A stretch of 64,000 nucleotides of DNA from Limonium bicolor (lineage: Eukaryota; Streptophyta; Magnoliopsida; Caryophyllales; Plumbaginaceae), in NCBI GenBank assembly GCA_023374045.1, contig CM041776.1, forward strand, positions 321,123,925 through 321,187,924, in the 5' to 3' direction. The position numbers were made by a program, and so were the translations under genes. Every line of letters begins with the position of its first letter. The first letter of the stretch is position 1. Positions 1-12,571 of the stretch are shown here, one piece after another. The notes beneath the pieces were generated by a model. The model ran no database searches and was not told the DNA's origin. It saw nothing but the letters and a program-made list of their open reading frames with translations.

Positions 1-336
1 TATTCAATATGTACATATGTAGAAACACCGTCATGAACAGAGCGACACACCAGAAACTCCTGATCTCCTCATCTCAATAGCACTCTTGAGCCTCCTTCTC
101 GACTTGATATTGTTATCACGTATTAGGAGTGTAGGAACAGGTGTAACTTCATATGTATGACCTATAAAATAAAAGAAGAAAAACAAGTGTAAAATTCAAC
201 AAACAAAGATGTATACATGACAACGGGTTATGACTCAAACCTGCTGCACCAAAGGACGATGCAGAATTTTTATCTTTTTTAATCTAATCGTCCATCTATT
301 TGCATAAACATTCAAATTATGAATCAATTTTTTCAT
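1..336. other. intergenic, no gene seen
   Basis: AT-rich sequence with only short chance reading frames. I see no domain, RNA gene or mobile-element end in it. Confidence 0.6.
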
Positions 337-870
337 ATTGCACTTTAAATACTTTAACCAGTTTAAACAAACACCATTCAAGAAATAATTAATAACATTA
401 TTGGTTGACGACATACCAAATGAATATATATATAATAATACCAGGTTACCATCAGTAAAATACCAGTTCAAGAATTACATTGTACCATATGTAAAAACTG
501 ATACTACCAATATATTTATTACAACTTGTTAAGGCACAATTATAACATCTAAATATAAAGCAAAACTCATACATATTGCACTTTAAATACCTTAACTGGT
601 TTGAACAAACACAGTTGTCAAAAAATAATTAATAACAACATTAGTTGATGACATACCAAATGTATACATATGTAATGCCAGGTTACCGTTATTAAAATAC
701 CATTGCAAGATCTACACCGTACCACAAATAAAAACTAATATTGGCAGTATTATCTATTACAGCTTGTTAAGGCACAATTATAACCTCTAACCATAAGAAA
801 AAATACTTACACATTGCACTTTAAAAACCTTAACTGGTTTAAACAAACACCATTGTCAAAACATAATTAA
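337..870. repeat. 238-bp tandem repeat, about 2.2 copies
   Basis: The phrase ATTGCACTTTAAA starts at 337, 574 and 813, giving periods of 237 and 239 bp. Copies 1 and 2 align along their length: the GACATACCAAATG block, then AGGTTACC, then TTGTTAAGGCACAATTATAAC. The third copy stops after about 60 bp at AATTAATAG. The copies differ by scattered substitutions and small indels, so the duplication is not very recent. There is no coding potential. Confidence 0.85.
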
Positions 871-1399
871 TAGGCCCAATTCATAGAAAACGTTGACGCA
901 AATCAAACTTGTGGCTGTGTAATCAATTTCACAACGCTGAGATCTTTCCTTGCTTGGGTATGCGCCTTTGTTCTTCAAACATTCATAGACTGTAAATTCA
1001 ATTGTTACACTCTGCTTCTATGTGCGCCTTTGTTCGGAGATGTCTGATGCAAATACAGTTTGTTGGTAGTATAACAGAGGTGAAGAATTGCAGGTGTGAA
1101 CCAAATCGTCTTGCAGACAATGCCAATGAGTTTCAGGCGTGCAAAACCAGGTTGTTGTAGATGTGCGAATCTAGTTTGCTGGAGAATTGCAAACGTGCAA
1201 ATACAGTTTGCTGAAGACGATAGCAAATCCAAGTTTACTCGCATTATGTAACAGTAATATATTCCCCACCAAATCAGGACAACTAACTACCTCCTAAAAT
1301 AAGTTTTAATTTTCTGATTTTTTTATTATAATCTGGACCCTCCATTGATATGCCTCTTAATCTAATGGCTGTAAATTGATCCAGAATGGTTCAGGGAAC
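871..1399. other. intergenic, short degenerate repeats
   Basis: The stretch contains several variants of CAAATACAGTTTGTTG and two copies of TGCGCCTTTGTTC about 65 bp apart (near 961 and 1023). A 79-codon frame on the minus strand covers the same repeats and resembles no protein I know. I treat it as non-coding. Confidence 0.5.
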
Positions 1400-1407
1400 C
1401 CCATAAG

Positions 1408-1999
1408 TAGGGCTGCCCAAAAAAATCCGAAACTGCGGTATCCGACCGAAACCGAAGTGAACCGTACCTGTTTTCAGGTTAACCGTACCGGTTCTTACGG
1501 CATGGTTAACCGAACCGTGTAAATTGACCGGTTTCGGTTTCGGTAATGGTATTGAATTTTCCAGAACGGTTAACCGCATGGTTAACCGTGGTTAACCGAT
1601 TATATAAACAATGAAAAACTTCAAATATTAATGCTCACCTTATATAATAATTTATGCTAGCTATTGAGGAAATATACATATTATTATATTTTTTGTCACG
1701 TATATTAGATTTGTCACTCATGATTTAGGTGAATGATCAATATTATACTATAATATTAATAGTATGAGTCTCATCAATAAAAACAATATACGGCTACAAG
1801 GTTAACCGATAAAATCGAACCGAACTAAAGGTTAACCGGTCTAAACGGAATGGTAATGGAATTGAATTTTAAAAACCGAATTAAACGGTTAACTGATCTA
1901 AATGGAATGGTAATGGAATTGAATTTTTAAAAATCGAAGACCCGGTTAACCGAAAGCGGTTAACCGAATAAGACGGTTAACCTACCATGAGCAGCCCTA
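1408..1999. mobile_element. hAT-type MITE, 592 bp, with 8-bp TSD
   Basis: The element begins TAGGGCTGCCCA and ends TGAGCAGCCCTA, so the terminal inverted repeats match at 11 of 12 positions. It is flanked on both sides by the perfect 8-bp direct repeat CCCATAAG (1400-1407 and 2000-2007). An 8-bp duplication and TAGGG-type ends fit a non-autonomous hAT transposon. The inside is unusual: it holds ten copies of the palindrome GGTTAACC, most extended to GGTTAACCG, among CCGAACCG-type repeats. There is no transposase frame. The 62-codon minus-strand frame at 1391-1579 is a by-product of these repeats. Confidence 0.88.
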
Positions 2000-2007
2000 C
2001 CCATAAG

Positions 2008-2599
2008 GTCCAGAACCGAATCCACTCCCCTATGGACTATGTCTGGCCTGATTTTAACTGGAAAATAATGATTATATTAAGGTATAAACTAGGTAAAGAT
2101 AACAAGAGAATAAACCGGCTAACTATGTACATTTACAGCCGGTAATATAAATTTAACATGTCACTGTAATATTTACAGTCGGTATCTATAGCTGAAAACT
2201 TGTTACTTGGTCGGTTAGTACATGACTATAATACAAGGCTGTATATATATATATATATATATATTATCACGTCTAACTCCTAGTTGAAATACCAATATAT
2301 AGATGATCACATGATAATTCAATTTCTTGCTATGGTATGATAACTAAATAACCAAAGGTACGACGTATTTCTAAATTTATCAAATTCATGTATATAAACA
2401 CGTACGACTTATATATTCCAAACATTGGAGTTTATCCAAGACTATTCTAGAATTGACAGTAATGTATTTGCTTCCTAAAATCTATAGCTGTTATAATACA
2501 TGCATACATGTCTACAATTTTCATTTGTATTTACTTATATCAATTTCAAGCAAACACATACACACATAAAATAACAAGGAAGGTATATTTTATAACTAG
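2008..2599. other. intergenic with a (TA)n microsatellite
   Basis: AT-rich DNA without a credible gene. A (TA)n run of about 12 units lies at 2242-2265. Upstream of it, at about 2114-2181, are partial repeats around TTTACAG(C/T)CGGTA. Confidence 0.6.
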
Positions 2600-5500
2600 G
2601 ATTTTCCAGGGTGTTTCACTAACATCTCATCCATTTACTAAACGAGTGTACATGCACAACTTGTGTAACAAATGTAAAAGCAACCCGAAGTACTCTACCC
2701 GCTCCTACACTCAGGTTGAGTCCTCGTCTGGCACCTACCTGCAAAGTTTAAATCACAGGCCCCAAGGGGCTCAGCACATTACTGGTATATAAAACGTGCA
2801 GCCCATAAGCTAACAGGGCTACACACGACTACTTGTCATATACATGCAGTTGATTATTCATACAGATAATAATAAGAAGTACGATAACAAACAACACACC
2901 CATGTGCAACATTCACAGCTCCATTAAATCGAACGTCGTAATGGACGCCCATTAATGAGTAAGTCAGATTCCTAACTCCTTAGGCCTGAGAATTGTTTAG
3001 TTCTCGTGTTTGACCATACCTTATAAGTGTCAACCGTTCTCTTAAAAGAACTGGTTGTTCTCTAACTGAATTGTTTATTTTTGTCGGGTCAAAGTAACCC
3101 TAGCCAATGAGTTATTAGCTCCATTGGGTTAATAAACACAAATTCTTAAGTTATGAGGGATGTAGGCTTGACTCCCGCGCCTCCTGAATTTGCCTCCCAC
3201 CTCGAACTGTTCACTCGAGATGGTCGGGTCTGTTTGTCGACCCTAGGCGACAAGTCGTAGACGAGCCATATGCGGAAGACGGATCTGATACAGATGCCGA
3301 CCTCCTAACCTAAACATGCATGACCGAGTCAGTCCCGGATTCCTCTCCCCCCAAGTTCCAGTTAGTTGAAGTCTCATTGAAAATTTGTTAGTTAAACCTC
3401 TCTCGGTATTAACCAACTAACAACGGGGAGTATTTATAACCTTATACAATTGTTACTAAACAAAGTTAATGAACAAGCTCTAAATCAAGTCGTGTTAGTG
3501 TGCAATGGACACACAATAACAATACAATAAATCGGTTTCATGCTTAATCTTGTTTGGTCGTATCACAATAACACATAGCACACAAACCGAGGTAGACCCC
3601 GTTAGCAAGCAAGCTACAAGAATCCCATACCGTACACCGGAGATTGGCTAGCTCTTATTACCATGTTCGCCTAATCCGCCGAACGCCTCCGACTATCTAG
3701 ATCTGTAACCAGAAATAGTATTAGTATCCTGTGTCTTAGAACCTAATTTGGTTCTCTTTTCAACTTAAACATTTTTCTAGGTTAACCCGGGTATAATAGT
3801 ATACCGTTAAACGGATTCGTTCATTTATGAGCGTTTTCAAGCTCAATTCTAATTCATTAACATACTAACGTCGTTAGCAGTTATTTAGTTGCACAGTTAG
3901 CAACTTTAGACTTATACGGACCTTGTATTAGGTTTTAGTATTTTTCACTATTCATCCGTATTTCAATATTCATTTATACGGTCTTGTATCCTACTATTCA
4001 TTTATACGGCCTCGTATTTTACTATTCACCATATTTCACTATTCACGTATACGTCTCGTATTTTACTGTTCACCTATACGTCTCGTATTTTACTATTCAC
4101 GTATACATATTTCCTATTCATGTATACGGATACTGTTCACGTATACATATTTCATATTCATGTATATGGGTACTATTCACGTATACGAGTACTATTCATG
4201 TATACCAACATTTTTTATACGTCCGTAACGTATTTATTTCTTTTTTTCCAATATAACTTGTATTTTCTTTAAAATACTTTAAGTATTGATTTCACCTTTA
4301 TTTATTAAATTATGGGTATACCCCTCATATACCTTAAGTTATATACGGGTCTCGTTTAACCCCGTCTTAACTCTGTTTCTTTTACAACTTGTTTCTAAAT
4401 TCTTTATTTAATTTCCTTAACCTTCTAAACACATAAAAAAAATATGTTATTTACATTTCTTACCCATAGTTTCCTTTTAATTTTATTTTACCCCATAATA
4501 AGTTCTAAACTTGTTACTTTTATTCCTAATTTCTTCCAAAGTCTTTCTTAATTAATTTATTCTATACTTTTGGTCAATTACCAAAACATACCCAAGTTTG
4601 ACCAGCCTTTTATGGTCAAACCCCCTAACTTTCCAAAATTTACAATATTACCCCTAAAGTTAATTTATCTTAACTTTTTATTCCTTAAACATTTTATTAC
4701 CTAATCTTTTGCTATAATTTTTTATTCTAACTCATCTAAATATTTTATAAACTGTCATTGACCTTGTTTGACCATGTTTGACCACGTTAGACCAGTAAAA
4801 TTACCATTTTACCCTTGTAGTTTATTCTTTCATTTATTAACCAATTTAACTCCAACTAATTTCTAATTTTTGTAATTAATTTTCCTACAGATTTTTGAAC
4901 ATCAAAAATCATTTTAAACATCTCTAAACCACTAGATTTAATTATCTAATATTATATATATATACCATCCTTTATTAACTTTTAAATATACCAAAAGCCT
5001 TCTAAATTCCTTATAACACTTATAAACTCTTTATAAATTGTAAACCTAATTCTACAATTATTTTCGCATCATCTAAACTCTCAAAAATTCTATACTAACC
5101 TCATTTATTTTCAGCAATCACAATATGATACCAAAACTTCTTAAATTTTACATTTTACTCTTAATTACTCTAATTCCTTTAATTTAACTAAGTTAGATAA
5201 GTTTTCTAACTCATTAATAACCCCTTAATTTTCGGTCATATTGAAATTCATAGTATATGAATTTTTTCTTGTATATTATGATAGTTTATATTGAAGCTTA
5301 TATCATAAGGAGTATAAATCTAATTTAATATTTACAAAATATTAACATTTAATGTGTCAAAAATTAAATCTAACACACTTGTAATTTCGGCAATAATAAA
5401 CAAGATGAACAATATGTTAGATCATATACAGATCAACAATTAGAACCTTCAAATAGGTAGTTGTAGGATTTACCTTGTATATTAACCTTTAGCTTAATAT

Positions 5501-6695
5501 TAAGCTTGTTTTCCTTACAAATTTTGACAGCAATTTGCTAGAGAAATTGGCTCCAAAATCATAGAATAAGATGAAGAATAAGAAGGGTTAGTAACCCTAG
5601 GCACTCGGCCTTGATGAAAATCAAAGAAGGAAGAGTTTCCAAGAAGGCAATGTTTTACCTCGAGAATCAAAGGCACTTCTTTGTGGTTTTTCCTGAGAAT
5701 CTGGGGTCTCATAAGCTATGGTTGTAAATCTCTTCGAAAGAGGATTCCAACGAGCTATCAAGCTTAGAATTTGGACTTAAGATGAGAAAGTTATGATCTG
5801 TGCAAGACAATGTGTTCTTTAAGGTTCTAATCTAAGTAAATGGAGTTCTAATGGAATTTTCTTCAAAGGAAGAAGGAGCCACGAATTGTTCTGGGCTATA
5901 GAGGATGGATGAGTGTCTGATTGATCAATTAATCAGGGGACAAGGTGATAAGGCAATCAAGGAAAGTCATGGTAGGTGTAAAGTAAGCAAAATTAAATTT
6001 TAACACCTTTAATGAGTCATGCCCATGTCGGCCAGCCTAGGTCAAGGTTTGCCCCAATTTTTTTTGTTTCTCCCTTGTATTTATGTAATATTAGATGCAT
6101 TAATCTCGTTCATAAGGACTTATACCATGTGTTAGGTATATTACATAGCCAAAAATGCCTTAAAACACCATTTTATGTGCTTCCGGGTTCACATTGATTA
6201 TGCAATTTGATTTGGCTAGTTTAAATGAGTCCTTAATATATTTACAACTTTTAGAAACTTTGTTCATGAAATAGAATGTTGCTCATTCCAATTTAAACCA
6301 AGTCATTTAGTGGTTTCTCCTTGACTTTCGTCAGTTTAGTACCTGTTTACTGTGGACTTTGTATACTTAATTTGTGTGTATACGTAATGGCTCTTATGAC
6401 CATTTCATTGTTGTTCCCTTATTTCTTTATGGTATTTAGGCTCATTAGCCTTTTCGTTCCATTTATACATGCTTAAAGCACATTTTTTCCTTAAAGCACA
6501 TTTTTATGCTCTAAGGTACATTTTCAGTTTAAACGCTAACTCCGCTTAATGCGTATTACTAATCTTAGGGGTATTTCATAATTGAAATCTCTTGATAACT
6601 TATTGGTAGTCCCCTAATTTATTTGTGCTCTTTAAAACACCTTTGTGCTCTAATTAGATAGTTCATTAATATATTTAGGTTTGGGGTATTTCACA
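2600..6695 (-). repeat. decayed LTR-like retrotransposon sequence, probably minus orientation
   Basis: Read on the minus strand, the right edge begins TGTGAAATACCCC (from 6695), which resembles the TGTAATACCCC-type LTR starts of chromovirus (Tekay/Del) elements. A related motif, TAGTGAAACACCCTGG, lies on the minus strand near 2621. The region has no gag or pol frame, only scattered GC-richer islands (3000-3400, 5500-5900) in AT-rich DNA. I could not find a matching target duplication or the opposite LTR end, so its limits and its status as a solo LTR or fragment are uncertain. An alternative is ordinary diverged intergenic DNA. Confidence 0.35.
3945..4210. repeat. degenerate short tandem repeat, about 28-32 bp
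   Basis: About nine variants of TACTATTCACGTATACG, often followed by TCTCGTATTTT, are strung together. The 90-codon frame over it (3984-4256) reads as a Tyr/Ile/His-rich periodic peptide and is explained by the repeat. It is not a gene. Confidence 0.75.
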
Positions 6696-7892
6696 TACGC
6701 CTTCACCATCCATCAATGACATTCATCAATGATAATTATTCTTACAATCTGTCATAAAAATAAAATAAACAAATATTAGGGACGATCATATAGGTATCGT
6801 TTTTATGACATCATTTTCTTACTTTAAATAATACTAAAATTAAACTTAACGGGCACAATGCCCTATATAGCGATGTAATCATCATAGAGGTCAAAACTTG
6901 ACCTATGAACATACAATTATTATACTATGTCACTTAACTAGATTTTTTTTTTGTTGAAGAGCTACTACCATAAAAAATTTCGCTGGTGCTATACCATCAT
7001 GATTCTTCATGAAGCATAATACAATGCTCATCTCGTACAAAATAACTATATAAATATGACTGCATATGAATTAACTAGGTGTTATACCATCTTTTTGATG
7101 AGTGATATACTCAATATCATTTCTTTTTCACATATTATAATAATTTCTAGCGCTGTAGCGCATGCCGATATCATATTATATCAAAATCAAAGTTTTAAGG
7201 TGTGATACCTTTTATAGCATATCAAAATTAAACTTATGCCCTTGGCAATGTTGACCATTCTTAAACACTCTTGTCATAAAAAAACAGACATAGAAACGAT
7301 CATACGTGTATCGCTTTCAGGACATTGCATTTATATAGTATCAAAAGCTTTCCAGCGTAATGCCTTAGTGATTTACAAGTTAAAATTTAACAGCCGCAGT
7401 GACGGATGCACGTATTGATCTGTGGGAATAGAAAAATATGTGTCTATATATATAAAAAATAGATAAAAAATTATATATAATTTTAGGTGATGAATTAAGC
7501 AGTGATAACCTAATCATTAATGTAGAATTAACTACTTTTAAATTTATTAGCAATAGCACTATTATATATTATTTTTTAGATGATAAAGACTCTCGGACAG
7601 TAATTATATAATCTTTATTTCATTCCCAGTTTTCGACGGAACAACATTTTTAATATTGCCCTAGGGTTTTCGTTCTAGGTCCGACCGTGCGATTTGCATT
7701 AAAAAGGTACTGTAGTACCTTGTGCCTCCGTAAACAGAAGGAAAATTCCACATTGTAAAAAAGAGAACTCTTATGCCCTCTGCTGTCTTTAATTTTTAGG
7801 TAAGCAGCCAAACCAGCGTCGTTGCCAAAAAAACCAGTGTCGTTCCGATCTTTCATAGTATAGCCGTAGGACTGACTACTCGGTTTATTACA
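6696..7892. other. intergenic, no gene seen
   Basis: AT-rich DNA. Two loosely similar segments (near 6783 and 7298) share CGATCATA followed by GTATCG and a GACAT, and may be an old duplication. No frame longer than about 70 codons and no recognisable protein. Confidence 0.5.
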
Positions 7893-8101
7893 TACTCACT
7901 CCTGAATTGACCGTCTTGTTTACTTATGACATATTTTTCTATTTCAATATTAAATATATAAGATAAAATAATTTGATAAAACTAAATTTTGTAACATATA
8001 GTTTATCATGTTAAAATTAATTTATTTTATATGTTAAAAATTGAAATCAAATCATATATCCAAATAGTAATCATGACAGTTAATTCAGAACGGAGGGAGT
8101 A
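7893..8101 (-). mobile_element. Stowaway-like MITE upstream of BCH
   Basis: A 209-bp AT-rich element flanked by TA on both sides. The right end is CGGAGGGAGTA and the left end TACTCACTCCTGAATTGACCGTC. The ends are imperfect inverted repeats of the CTCCCTCCG(TCC) type expected of Tc1/mariner (Stowaway) MITEs. Its interior, for example TTTTGTAACATATAGTTTATCATG, is the reverse complement of the interior of the element at 12287-12513, so the two are the same family in opposite orientation. It ends about 45 bp before a TATA-like stretch and 229 bp before the BCH start codon. Confidence 0.85.
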
Positions 8102-8329
8102 AATAAATAGTACTAGTACTTCAATAATAATAAAGGCGTGGGAAAATAAATAAATATGTGGTCTCAGCGCTTTCAAAAGCAACATTAGTTACACTTTTCG
8201 CGGTGCTCCGACTCTTCTCTCTCCCCATCTCCCCACACTGTCTTTTCCTCTCTCGACGGAAGTTCGACCACATCACTTCTTCGACCGCCATAGAGGCACT
8301 CACAACAAGAAGCTTCAATTCATCTTCCT
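8102..8329 (+). promoter_or_regulatory. probable core promoter and 5' leader of BCH
   Basis: Between the MITE and the start codon lie a TATA-like AAATAAATAAATATG (about 8143-8157) and then a pyrimidine-rich leader (CTCTTCTCTCTCCCC and similar, 8211-8265), typical of plant 5' UTRs. The transcription start cannot be fixed from sequence. A frame at 8158-8577 overlaps this leader and exon 1 in another phase; I regard it as a shadow. Confidence 0.45.
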
Positions 8330-11300
8330 ATGGCGGTCACAATCGCCGCTGGTGCTGGAGCTGCGTCGACCACAATCTACACCAGTCGGATCCCGAACCG
8401 TGGCGCCGGTCTGCAGCAAGCGGCATCGACGTCCTTCGCCACTCCAATTTCTCCCCTGCTACCTCAGATTCGTCCGTTTCCGGGAGCAAGAATGACGCGG
8501 ACGAGGAGCCTGACGCTGCGATTCGTCATGACTCAAGACAGAGAGCCAGGCGGAGCGTGGAGTGCGGACGCTGCTGATAAGCTCGTTGACGCGGATGTCA
8601 GGCGTGGTGATAGCACTGCGACATCAGGAGGAAGAGGAAACGATGATGATGCCGTTGGTAGTGGTGTTGGGGTGACCGTGCCGAACCTTGCGGAGGATTA
8701 CGAGAGGCAGATCTCGGCGTTACGATTGGCCGAGAAGCTGGCGCGGAAGAAATCCGAGCGGTTCACTTACTTGGTTGCCGCTGTGATGTCGAGCCTTGGA
8801 ATTACTTCCATGGCTGTCATGGCTGTTTACTGCCGTTTCTCTTGGCAGATGGAGGTAAAAATATTATTGAAATTTCGAAATTTTGATTTCGGATTGAGAA
8901 TCTTATCTTATCGCGCTGACGTGTTCGATTCTCACTTCATTTCTGGTTGGACTGTGCGCTGGCAGGGTCAAGAGGTTCCGATGACCGAGATGTTTGGTAC
9001 ATTTGCACTTTCCGTTGGTGCCGCCGTAAGTAGCTCAGCTTTTCCTCAATATCGATTGCTCTTCCTCCCTTTCTTTACGGTTATGGCTTAAACTTACTTG
9101 AAAGAAATGATTAAAACTGGTTTTAAATCTTGAATGTTAAATTATGAACTCGCGTAGAGGAGATGGATATTCTTCACTAATTCGCTAAGTTCATTTCATT
9201 TATTATCTTTTTTTTTTCTTTTGCGTTCGGAAGTTGAAATCTGAACATAGAATCATAGATACGTGATTCCGATTGGTTTTTGTTGCTAGCGATGTCATTT
9301 TGGCGGGGTCGTCCTATGAGAATCTGCTATTAATCTTTCCACGAGTAAAATGAAAAAAAGGCACTGAACTAAAGAATAAATTACCATTCTAATCAGATTC
9401 ATTGAATTTTCGCAACTATTTTATTTCAAACAGCAATTCCACTAAGCTCTACTTACCAATTGAATTAGTTGAAAATCTGAAGGAGATGATCTAATATAAA
9501 ATATGCTAATGTTATTCATTTTTATTTGAAACAAGAGATATGCTAATTTTATCATTCATGATTGAATTGCAGGTGGGGATGGAATTCTGGGCTAGATGGG
9601 CACACAAAGCTCTGTGGCACGCTTCGCTATGGCACATGCATGAAGTACGTGATGTTATCTCCGCATCTTTCCTTCTTCGTTTTATTTTTTATACTTTGAC
9701 AAAGTCCCTCTTTCCGTTGAAACTACTGAAGATTCTTATTTAACTGCCGCGCTAGCCACGAATTGTCGCTAATCCCATCAATTATTTAAATGTCAATCGG
9801 ATGCTTAGCTATTACTCCAGTACATATTTTTTACCCTTAATTGGATCTGATTGTCTTTTATTGTGGCATAAGCTTTTTTAAGTATTGTAATTTGACTATA
9901 AAAAGACTGTTTTAATGTAGTAAAAGATAACTTTTGATTAGTTAAACTCCCTTGTTTGAATATAAATTGATTATAAAATGTCCAGTACCAACAAGACTTG
10001 ATTAGTAAAAGTCCCTTGGTTGAGAGTGTGGGTTGATTTTGTTTGCAGTCTCACCACAAACCAAGGGAAGGACCGTTCGAACTTAATGACGTGTTTGCTA
10101 TAGTGAACTCAATACCAGCGATTGCTCTCTTGTCATACGGATTCTTCCACAAGGGCTTATTCCCTGGCCTCTGCTTTGGTGCTGTAAGTAGTAGATAGCT
10201 ACTGTTTTTTTGGTTGGCTATCCTTGCTTCATGCTTGTTTGGGGTACTTATCTGATCTGTTCTTTCGTCTGTGTACCCTTGATTTCATTAATTCATTATT
10301 GGTTCGCTTGATTCGCCCACACCACAGGGACTGGGGATAACGGTATTCGGAATGGCTTACATGTTCGTACACGATGGTCTCGTCCACAAGAGGTTCCCCG
10401 TAGGTCCCATTGCTAATGTTCCCTACTTCAGAAAAGTGGCAGCTGCCCATCAGGTGAAATCCCCTTTCCTTCACATCACATTCCAATATTACTATACTAA
10501 ACCGTGAGATACATATGTTTTATCTTAGAGAAAAGAAAGAATTGGTACGCTCTCTTGTTTCTTTCTTCCGATAAGGTACACATAGTTTAGGTTGTCGTGG
10601 CTTATTACTACTCATCATCAACAAATACAGTCATAACATGTGGGATGACTCTGGTCCTTTCCTTTCTCCACCCCTCCCTCTTTATTGTCCTGCAGTGCAG
10701 TCCCATGTGGGAAGGAGGGCATTTTCGTTTTCTTCCTTGTTCCCAAAGAGACTACTTGCGGAATTATTGTTATTGACGCCAATTTCCGGCCCAATCAAAG
10801 TCCGACCTTCCATTTATATATTATTAAGATTGGCAGTGAAGATCCCTACCGTCTAATAGCTCTTCTTGGGAATGTTCTTCCTCTCTTGGATTGGAGCCAT
10901 TTTATTGTTTGTTTGTATCTTCGGCGGCATATATCAACACAAGCAATACAATACATATCCCCAGTGAACCTTTATTACTCGTACTTTGGGAATTGGGAAG
11001 TAAAGTATTTTGATGGTGAGAAACCGGTGATTAAGCAACTACCACTATAATGACAGCTCGTTGTTTGCACGAAACAACATCCCGCACCTAGACGGAAGAC
11101 CAAACTTTATTCCTCTCTGTGTGTGCATTGCACATTCTCTTGTTTTTCCTCGTTTGGCTTTTCCATGGGGGCGGGTAATTATTTAAAGGTTTCTATTAGT
11201 TTAGATCTGATTCTGGTTAGTTGTAGTACTATTAAAGTTTTTTGTTTTTGTTTATGTTAATCTGTCCTTTCCTTAGAATCTGACCATTAAGATCTTCTTT

Positions 11301-11711
11301 GATATCAATGTTTTGTTTTGTGTGTTCGTTTGTTGTTGGTCCTGCAGTTGCATCATTCTGAGAAATTCAATGGAGTCCCATATGGCCTGTTCTTGGGACC
11401 ACAGGTATAACGTCCCCTTTGCTTTGATGTCTCTCTCTGTTTTCTTTCTTTTATATTTGTTATTATTGTCTTCATTACTATGTGTAGATATATGCTCACA
11501 TAAGGAACACATAAAAATAGGATGATAAAGCAAGGTTACCATGATTCCTTTAATTAAAACTATAAAAATGAAATGTTAAATTTGTTTACTCATTTTATGG
11601 TGGTGTTAAACTATGTAGGAGCTGGAGGAGGTGGGAGGACTGGAGGAGTTGGACAAGGAGATCAGTAGAAGGATTAAAATGTACAAGCAGCAGCAGCCAC
11701 CATCTGTTTGA
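8330..11711 (+). CDS. BCH: non-heme beta-carotene hydroxylase, seven exons
   Basis: Di-iron membrane hydroxylase of the plastid. The family adds 3-OH groups to the beta-rings of beta-carotene, giving beta-cryptoxanthin and then zeaxanthin. Exons: 8330-8854, 8966-9025, 9573-9644, 10049-10183, 10328-10453, 11348-11404, 11619-11711; all introns are GT-AG and phase 0, giving 355 residues. Residues 1 to about 65 look like a Ser/Thr/Arg/Ala-rich chloroplast transit peptide; 85-115 is a Gly/Asp-rich linker. A membrane segment covers about 145-170, with others after 220. The four iron-binding boxes are intact: H206-x4-H211, H218-x2-H221-H222, H279-x4-H284, H305-x2-H308-H309. The C-terminal ELEEVGGLEEL region is typical. 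The long exon 1 makes it longer than the roughly 300-residue norm. I chose the first ATG in frame, which is followed directly by transit-peptide-like sequence. A same-family MITE lies on each side. The two-ring substrate preference cannot be read from sequence. Confidence 0.96.
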
Positions 11712-12286
11712 TTTCATTTTGTTTTGGTGAGATTCTATTTTGCTAACCGAGTTCAAGGTAAAGATCCGCCGGCTTAGTTTCAGTAAATTTATAAGTTCTC
11801 CGGATGGGGAGGAAAAAGAAAAGAGGATTATATCCATGGGTGGAAGTAGGCAGATTTAAAGATTATAGTGTAGATGTTCATAGTTTGTAACCAAAATGTT
11901 GTATAAATTAAAATCTCAATTCTTCGATTATGTTGGTTGCGTTGTCAGAGATGCAATACTGAATGAAAACAAGAAAGGTGTTCTGGTTGTTGGTCACCCG
12001 AATTCTTTCTTTCCCGAGCCATGAATAAATATGGAGGAAGAGAAGACAAGAAAGATGTCTTCAGTCTTCAATATTTTCTATTAAAAGGTTGAACAGTAGT
12101 TCCGGAGATATGATAAGGACTGATCTCCCAACAGATATTTTTAAAGGTATGTTGTTGATCGACTTTTATATAGTTAAATCACAAAAGTTCCATTATAAGA
12201 TAATCGTGATTGAATTGGCGACGCCGACCGATATAACTCTGACGCGTAGTTACTGGTTAATTTTAGCAGCAAAATACCGTGTGAAT
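11712..12286 (+). other. BCH 3' UTR and downstream spacer
   Basis: AT-rich sequence after the BCH stop. Loose plant-type poly(A) signals are possible at TATAAATTAAAAT (about 11903) and AATAAATATGG (about 12024), but neither is decisive. No further gene is visible before the MITE. Confidence 0.45.
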
Positions 12287-12513
12287 TACTCCCTCCGTCG
12301 TCCTGAATTGACCGTTCTGTTTATTATTTGGATATGTGGTTTGACTTATAAATTAATTTTGAAAATTTTAGTTTTGTATATGATTCCTTACATGATAAAC
12401 TATATGTTACAAAATTTAGTTTTATAAAATTATTTTATCTTATATGCTTAATATTGAAGTGGAAAAGCGTGTCATAAAGCAAATAGGACGGTCAATTCAG
12501 GACGGAGGGAGTA
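12287..12513 (+). mobile_element. Stowaway-like MITE downstream of BCH
   Basis: A 227-bp element bounded by TA, with inverted ends TACTCCCTCCGTCGTCCTGA and ACGGTCAATTCAGGACGG followed by AGGGAGTA. The interior is AT-rich and non-coding, and matches the reverse complement of the MITE at 7893-8101 over most of its length. The frame at 12089-12427 crosses it and is not a gene. Confidence 0.9.
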
Positions 12514-12571
12514 TGAATAAGTTTTATTTAGTCAATATCTGTTCTTCAGATTTTTTAATGTATCTTTTTGG

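Noticed and set aside
2500..6695. A complete solo LTR with target duplication
   Set aside because: The right edge looks like an LTR start, but no matching left end or 5-bp duplication was found. CATAC next to both candidate edges is off by one base.
8158..8577. 139-codon frame overlapping the start of BCH
   Set aside because: It is in another phase of exon 1 and the leader; the BCH frame has a transit peptide and continues into conserved exons.
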